A stretch of DNA of 64,000 bases from Acanthoscelides obtectus (Eukaryota > Arthropoda > Insecta > Coleoptera > Chrysomelidae). The translations under genes and the position numbers were made by a program. The notes beneath the pieces are model-generated. The model did not search any database. It was not told the DNA's origin and saw nothing but the letters and a program-made list of their open reading frames with translations. The DNA lies in NCBI GenBank assembly GCA_963669975.1, contig CAVLJG010000006.1:85679363-85743362 (forward strand), written 5' to 3'. Positions 59,601 to 64,000 of this stretch are shown piece after piece; within the stretch, counting starts at the first letter, position 1, and every line of letters starts with the position of its first letter.

Positions 59601-62600
59601 ATTTCGGATAGCCAAATGCATCCAGATTGCTGTAACATGGAAGATCAATTTTTTTACATAAGTGGTTTTTAAACGACCTGTATTCATTATAAATTATTGT
59701 GAGAGGTTCTGCACATATTTAACCTGTATTTGAATTACATTACACTGATGATGGACAAGTAACCAGAAGCACGTGTCTTTATTATTTTTACAGGTAAAAT
59801 TACAGCTACTGGAAAGGACATTGCAGTCTGTTCCACTGACTCACCGCGTCATCTAATATAATACAGACTAATACAAAGATGTCACTTGCTGATCCGCTGT
59901 TCACCTCAGTAGACGTCAAATGATATCACAACCATCTTCCATATGTCAAACGTTTTTACTACTTTACAAGTTCCTTCTAACTATACCTTCCGAGTTACGA
60001 GTATATCGCTTATCCATAAAATTGCAAGATACAATTAAACAAAACCTATTTCACTTACTTGTTGCAAAGAGCTTCACATTCCACCATACTATGCGAGGTT
60101 AAGATGAACGACAAGTTCTGCTTATCCTGCATCTTCTTGATGAGGTCCCAGCACTTCCTTCTTCCCGATGGATCAACGCCGTTGGTCGGTTCGTCCAGTA
60201 GTACGAATTTGTGATGACCAATCAAGGAGACGGCAAGACTCAGCTTGCGCTTGTTACCTCCGCTGTAATGACCGCAAGGAATGTCCGCGTATTTCTCAAG
60301 ATCTGAAAGGTCAATTATTATAAGGTTTATATAGATTTGAAAATGTTATGTCAGCTTAAAATCTTATTGATATAATTTTAGGCGGGACCAGATTTGGTTA
60401 GTGACTTGGTAGGATTTGAATTACTATCTCCTTATAACGATATGAGAAGCACATAGTCCAATCCACGATCATTTTAAGGTAAAAAAGAATCGGTAAGAGA
60501 CTGCTTGGATTTTAGCATTCATTATGAAAAATTGTAAATAAGACTGGAAGTATAGTAAAATATTTAACAAGTGTTCCTGAAAGTCTGAATTCAAACAGTG
60601 TAGCAAAATAATTTGCTATGTTATGATCATGCACAACTTTCTTATACTGTTTAACGGTTCCATATCAGATCACATATTTTCTTAATTATTTTATCACTAG
60701 TCCTCAATACTTACCAAAAACTTTGAGGAAATTATCAATATATTCTGGATCATCGATTCCCCGCAGACTTGCGATCGTGGTCAGAATCTCACGACCAGTC
60801 AAAACGTAATTCAAGGCATCGGATTGTGGACAATATCCTAACTGCTCCAAGTACTGAAAAATGATACGTTTAAATTTATGTTACCTAATAACTTAATAAC
60901 AATGTAAATCGTATAGCTGTGGAGTTTTGGCAGTTCTAAATGTATTCTATTGCAAACTTTGTTTCATGTAATCAAACTTTTAGTCGTAACACTCTAAGGC
61001 CCGTATCGTCAGTCGTCCCTACAATTGTAGGGCGCGTTTATGGCCTCCTTGATTGTCATCCTCTTTTCTCTCCTTCAAAAATTTCTAGATTACACTTGTC
61101 CCGTGTCAGCGTCAGCGCTCTCTTATTGTGAAGATATGTTTTCTTTTCAAATTGTAGGAAATTTCAGGCTCATAAAACATGATATAACTCAAAAGCAAGC
61201 ACAATTTGATGCAAATAGATGTTTGTAACATAACCTCAAAATAGAGTTCTGACACGGAGAAGCAGAAAACTATGACAATCAAGGAGGCCATAAACGCGCC
61301 CTACAATTATTGTAGGGACGACTGACGATACGGGCCTGAATGCTCCGATGTTTCCCTGATTCATTTATACAAGGGGTACTATAAAAGTTTTGCAATACAT
61401 CTTCATGTATTGACTTCGTTGAAACTAATTTACACCACAGTCAATACACTTCTCCATCCGCCAAAACCAGACCTTAAACCAGCTCTGCCAAGTTTCACCC
61501 GGAAGTGCGGCACACTCGTCCCAATCCGTCAGAAGGTCCTCATCGCTAGGAAACCGCTTTTCTTTTAGCATGTGGAAACAGTGACAAGTCGCAGGGAGCA
61601 AGATCTGGACTGTAACGAGGGTGCTCAATAAGTTTCAGTCCAGTAGTGCTCAAATACTCGATACAAGCTTTGGCACGGTGAGCTGTAGCGTTGTCATTGT
61701 GGAGGTACCAAGTGTCCATTTTTGACTTTGGCCGCATGTTTTTCATAGACTCTATGACTTTAGGCAGGCACTGTTCCAAGTACCACTTAGCTATGACTGT
61801 GTTCTGTGTGTCCAAAACGACACGCTCCACAATCCTGCTCGATTTGAAATATACAGCTATCATTGTTTTCTTAACAGATCGGGATTTTCTGACATCTACG
61901 GGTGTGTCCTCATTATCAAAGGCCCAAACTTTGTTTTGAGTCTTGGTCGGCACATCGTAATAATAGAGCCAACCCTCGTCACCTGTCACGATGCCGTTCG
62001 CATACCGAGATTGCCACTTATTAAACATTTTCAGCATCTTTCGGTACGATGAGTCTTCTGCTCTTCCGCAGACTATGCGGTACCCAGAGAAAACAAAGTC
62101 TCCTTACGTGTTTTGCTCTGTTACTAACGTTGGCGGCCTTCCTTCCCTCTCAGCGTCCTCCAGAGTGAAATTGCCTCTTTGAGATTATCTGTACCACCGG
62201 AATATAGTAGTACGATGAGGACAGTATGCAAGCATCATTTCTTCTAAGCACTGGTCTATGTGTAAACTACGCTTAAAGTTATACCGTAAAACAGAAATTA
62301 TCTCACTACGTGACCACGATGCCATGCCATGCCATGCCACTTTACACTGTCAATACGAATGAACAACTATATCAACAGCTGGCAGCTTTGTACTCATGGA
62401 CATATCCCAACATGCTGCGTCCGTTTGTTGGGTCATATTGCAAAACTTTCATAGTACCCTTGTATAATCTATTTTGATTAATATTTAAACTCACTATGCT
62501 ATTGGGGTTCTGAATAATATTTAGTAAGCATGCTAACTTTTCTTATCTTCTAGAAAGTGAACTAACTACTGGCCTTGTACTACTAGTGCTACTACAACTA

Positions 62601-64000
62601 CTAGTTACTTTTTATTATCCCATAACATGCATTTAGCAAGTTGAATGTAAACATTAGAATTCCAAATGGATCAACAATCAAAACCTTATACAAAATACCT
62701 TAGCTACTGTACATTAAGTGATGTGATGATGACATGATGATGACCTCAAAAACACTGCTTCGGACTTCTATGTGTTGTAAAATTACGCTTCGATGGATGT
62801 TATATCTTCAAAGTTGTTATTGTTGTTGTCTTCTTACGGTATTTAGATGGTCAAAGAATCAATCAGATCTATGGTTCCAAGTAACAGGGTTGCCATAGTT
62901 TCGGTTTGATACCCGAACGATCGGTGTTGATTTACAACAGATTTATTGGCTTAAATTAGCCGAATTATTTTGCGATACCTTAGTGTATCATGCGTGATGG
63001 AATATATTTTATACAGTATACGAAAGGTGCAACTAGAAATCGGAAAGGGCAGAAGGAAGACTATTCTACCGGCACAGTACATGAGCAGAAGCAAAGAATA
63101 GAAAGAATAGAGGAATGAGCTGTGGTAATAGTTCTACACTTCCAATATAGATATATCATACCGAAATAGTTCTTTTTTTGTGGATGTGAGCTCCGTTTGC
63201 AATAACAGGTGTATAGGAGCAAACAGAAAATAATATCGTATTGTATTGTACTCAGCTGGTTATTGAGGTGGAATGCTTGTTTATATTGATGACAAGATAA
63301 GACGAGATTTCTTCTCTGTCAGTCTCCAATACTAGTTTTTTCATCACCGTATAGGTACTATACACCTTAGTTACCTTTTCCAACGCTTGGTCAAGTTTTT
63401 TTTCATATTTATGTAGTTGAGTCTGTGACGGCCGTGACTTTTCTCAGTCTGTCAGAACGATAGTAGTGTGGATTCTGGTTTGACAAGTACCATGAAAATA
63501 GAGATTGAGATTACTACTTCCTGGTTATAAATCGAAGCACTTGATAATCACTTCATTTATGTTTATGTTATGCTGTATTGTATTGTGTTAGGGACAGATC
63601 AGCCCAGGATAACTGCATAGACCGAGAGCAGTATTTTGGTTTGTTGTATATGTTTTAAAAATTACTATCGCGAATTTTATATTTTCACAATCGCGAAGAG
63701 TCATGAAACATTCACAACGTTCAACTTAAGGTCTATCCAGAAACCATTCATACAACAATACTAATAAACAAACGTTTCCGGCAGTCACTGCGATAATCTC
63801 ATTGTTTAACGTCGTATCAACGTCTCCATCGACGACTTCTGATCTAGTTAACAACCGAAAAATACTGGTTTTCCAGCACCGTTGACACCCAGAATGCTCA
63901 ACATTTTCTTTGCCTTGAGACAGAGGTAGCTGTACGCCTTTCTCATGTCGCCACCCATGTCTCTTCTCAAGTATACCGGTACACAGCACCAAGCATATCT
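56222..64000 (-). CDS. ABCA-type ABC transporter, 3' part (second nucleotide-binding domain)
   Basis: Four exonic segments on the minus strand: beyond 64000 to about 63867, 60853-60715, 60302-60059 and 56627-56222. The last three are joined by GT-AG introns with matching phases. They give LGVNGAGK (Walker A), YLEQLGYCPQSDALNYVLTG (Q-loop), CGHYSGGNKRKLSLAVSLIG (signature), FVLLDEPTNGVDPSG (Walker B), LTSHSMVECEAL (H-loop) and the C-terminal SISEASLEDVFLSVARSD, which is diagnostic of ABCA proteins. About 15 residues between Walker A and Q-loop are not accounted for, and Walker A is followed by a frameshift. Full-length ABCA proteins have ~1600 or more residues, so most of the gene lies to the right. 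They move lipids across membranes. Introns are filled with mobile elements. Confidence 0.85.
56948..56975 (-). ncRNA. Hammerhead-like ribozyme core (variant stem)
   Basis: The minus strand reads CTGAAGA, one G, stem GACAG with CTGTC (5 bp, perfect), loop CAAAGC, then GAAA. The length and layout equal those of the cores at 19710 and 58581, but both sides of the stem differ from them in a compensating way. Position 7 of CUGANGA may be any base in hammerheads. Downstream it shares a CTTTGCTTAA-type stretch with the other copies. Confidence 0.4.
57011..57265. repeat. Foldback repeat in the ABCA intron
   Basis: Arms at 57011-57063 and 57213-57265 are inverted copies (TGACAAAAAACTGGATTCAC and inverse, extended by a TATAAAATTGTG-type block and ACATGG) with a spacer of ~150 bp. 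It sits between the hammerhead-like segment at 56948 and the DUF4817 element at 57272. Confidence 0.65.
57272..57884 (+). mobile_element. DUF4817-containing short Tc1/mariner derivative, copy 3
   Basis: The ends CAGGGTGACTTCGAAGTTGA and inverse are flanked by TA (57270-57271, 57885-57886). It is shorter than copies 1 and 2 because of internal losses, including the first half of the helix-turn-helix: MAHVYADRF joins residues that are separated in copy 1. It lies in an intron of the ABCA-type gene, opposite to its transcription. Confidence 0.87.
58039..58066 (-). ncRNA. Hammerhead-like core, damaged
   Basis: Same layout as at 58581 but CTGATGC instead of CTGATGA, which loses the invariant A9. 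Probably inactive. Confidence 0.25.
58581..58608 (+). ncRNA. Hammerhead-like ribozyme core
   Basis: CTGATGA, one A, stem GATGG with CCATT, loop CAAAGT, GAAA. It is the best-preserved member in the large foldback element. Stem III and the cleavage site were not identified. Confidence 0.38.
58690..59200 (+). pseudogene. LINE reverse transcriptase C-terminal fragment
   Basis: ILYCSLVSILEYNTSIWSPN and HINFIEVVQGKLLKWVG match the region after the polymerase domain of animal non-LTR retrotransposons (Leu-Glu-Tyr-X3-Ile/Val-Trp-Ser-Pro, then Ile-Glu-X-Val-Gln). The frame TIFYLCFMFKVVNGVI continues the match to about 59010. Stops follow. It lies in an intron of the ABCA-type gene. Confidence 0.65.
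59201..60058. other. ABCA intron sequence without recognisable content
   Basis: AT-rich. No frame or repeat was recognised before the donor site at 60058. Confidence 0.5.
60059..60302 (-). CDS. ABCA-type transporter, signature and Walker B exon
   Basis: 244 nt. Acceptor TTTCAG, donor GTAAGT. It contains the signature YSGGNKRKLS, Walker B FVLLDEPTNGVDP with the catalytic Glu, and the switch His in TSHSM. No lesion is visible in this exon. Confidence 0.9.
60715..60853 (-). CDS. ABCA-type transporter, Q-loop exon
   Basis: 139 nt. The acceptor TTTTTCAG is followed by YLEQLGYCPQSDAL (Q-loop Gln) and TGREILTTIASLRGIDDPEY. Donor GTAAGT. Phase 0 start and phase 1 end fit the following exon. Confidence 0.88.
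60999..61338. repeat. 340 bp MITE with ~62 bp terminal inverted repeats
   Basis: The ends GGCCCGTATCGTCAGTCGTC run inward through CCTACAATTGTAGGGCGCG and TTTATGGCCTCCTTGATTGTCA in both orientations with an insertion of two bases in one arm. The inverted repeats themselves contain a small palindrome (CTACAATTGTAG). Flanks are TAA and TGA, compatible with a mutated 3-bp duplication of the Harbinger type. It lies in an intron of the ABCA-type gene. Confidence 0.78.
61370..62462 (-). mobile_element. DD34D mariner element
   Basis: The ends CAAGGGGTACTATAAAAGTT and inverse (one indel) extend through TTTTGCAATA and are flanked by TA (61368-61369, 62463-62464). At 1093 bp it is slightly shorter than a full mariner. 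It is only 32 bp from the neighbouring MITE. Confidence 0.85.
61425..62037 (-). pseudogene. Mariner DD34D transposase, catalytic part
   Basis: From 62037: IVTGDEGWLYYYDVPTKTQN (first Asp), YLHNDNATAHRAKA (second Asp) and RYSPDLAPCDLSLFPHAKRK (third Asp), with 34 residues between second and third. The frame breaks near 61550, and the C-terminal tail FPSDEDLLTDWDECAALPGE and WFKVWFWRMEKCID continues in another frame to about 61430. The upstream N-terminal part (62040-62300) is only traceable in broken pieces. Confidence 0.85.
62465..63839. other. ABCA intron sequence without recognisable content
   Basis: AT-rich. A short GCCAT repeat lies just left at 62318-62340. The small missing exon between the Walker A and Q-loop segments should be in this interval or in 60854-61000 if the gene is intact, but I could not find it. 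Confidence 0.45.
63840..64000 (-). pseudogene. ABCA-type transporter, Walker A segment with frameshift
   Basis: The minus strand is open from the window edge as RRDMGGDMRKAYSYLCLKAK and KMLSILGVNGAGK. The next codon reads CCA instead of ACC because the A run after GGA is one base short. In the shifted frame the protein continues TSIFRLLTRSEVVDGDV, as expected for the family. Either the gene is a pseudogene or the assembly dropped one A. No donor site was found that would explain it as splicing. Confidence 0.6.

Overview
The window is animal DNA, most likely insect. It is AT-rich, its genes are split by GT-AG introns, and it is packed with transposon families typical of arthropods: Tc1/mariner of several catalytic classes, Harbinger, Ty3/gypsy, R1/jockey-like LINEs, foldback elements and short inverted-repeat elements. 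No bacterial gene, CRISPR array, rRNA or convincing tRNA was seen. The species cannot be named from sequence alone.

Three host genes stand out. (1) 17836-21018, minus: a complete three-exon gene of 276 codons resembling the mitochondrial m-AAA protease-interacting protein MAIP1. (2) 23887-29977, plus: a complete four-exon CDC34/UBE2R-type ubiquitin-conjugating enzyme of 243 residues, whose last intron holds a 2.9 kb transposon. (3) 56222-64000, minus: the 3' end of an ABCA-type ABC transporter (second nucleotide-binding domain), with transposon-filled introns and an apparent one-base frameshift inside its Walker A motif.

Layout. 1-692: tail of a Tigger/pogo transposase. 2540-3260, 7190-7310, 11780-12410, 15230-16760 and 21110-21300: scattered pieces of one R1/jockey-like LINE family. 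3354-5170 and 13718-14700: DD41D mariner-like elements. 5402-6279: a deleted mariner-like element. 7335-8555, 19600-20056, 21385-22230, 57011-57265 and 57885-58685: foldback or inverted duplications. 30930-32500: a broken copy of a repetitive gene family. 35156-40767: a 5.6 kb Harbinger element with two interlocked antisense genes, itself invaded by a palindromic Tc1 element and a DUF4817 short element. 43888-46800: a decayed Ty3/gypsy-like retroelement joined to a mariner remnant. 50944-55917: seven tandem copies of a ~724 bp unit, directly downstream of the ABCA gene. 61370-62462: a DD34D mariner.

The main points of interest are the 724 bp array with conserved small reading frames, the interlocked Harbinger gene pair with a double insertion in one codon, the intron-bearing DD82E transposase inside the UBE2R gene, and four 28-nt hammerhead-like cores with covarying stems in the foldback elements.
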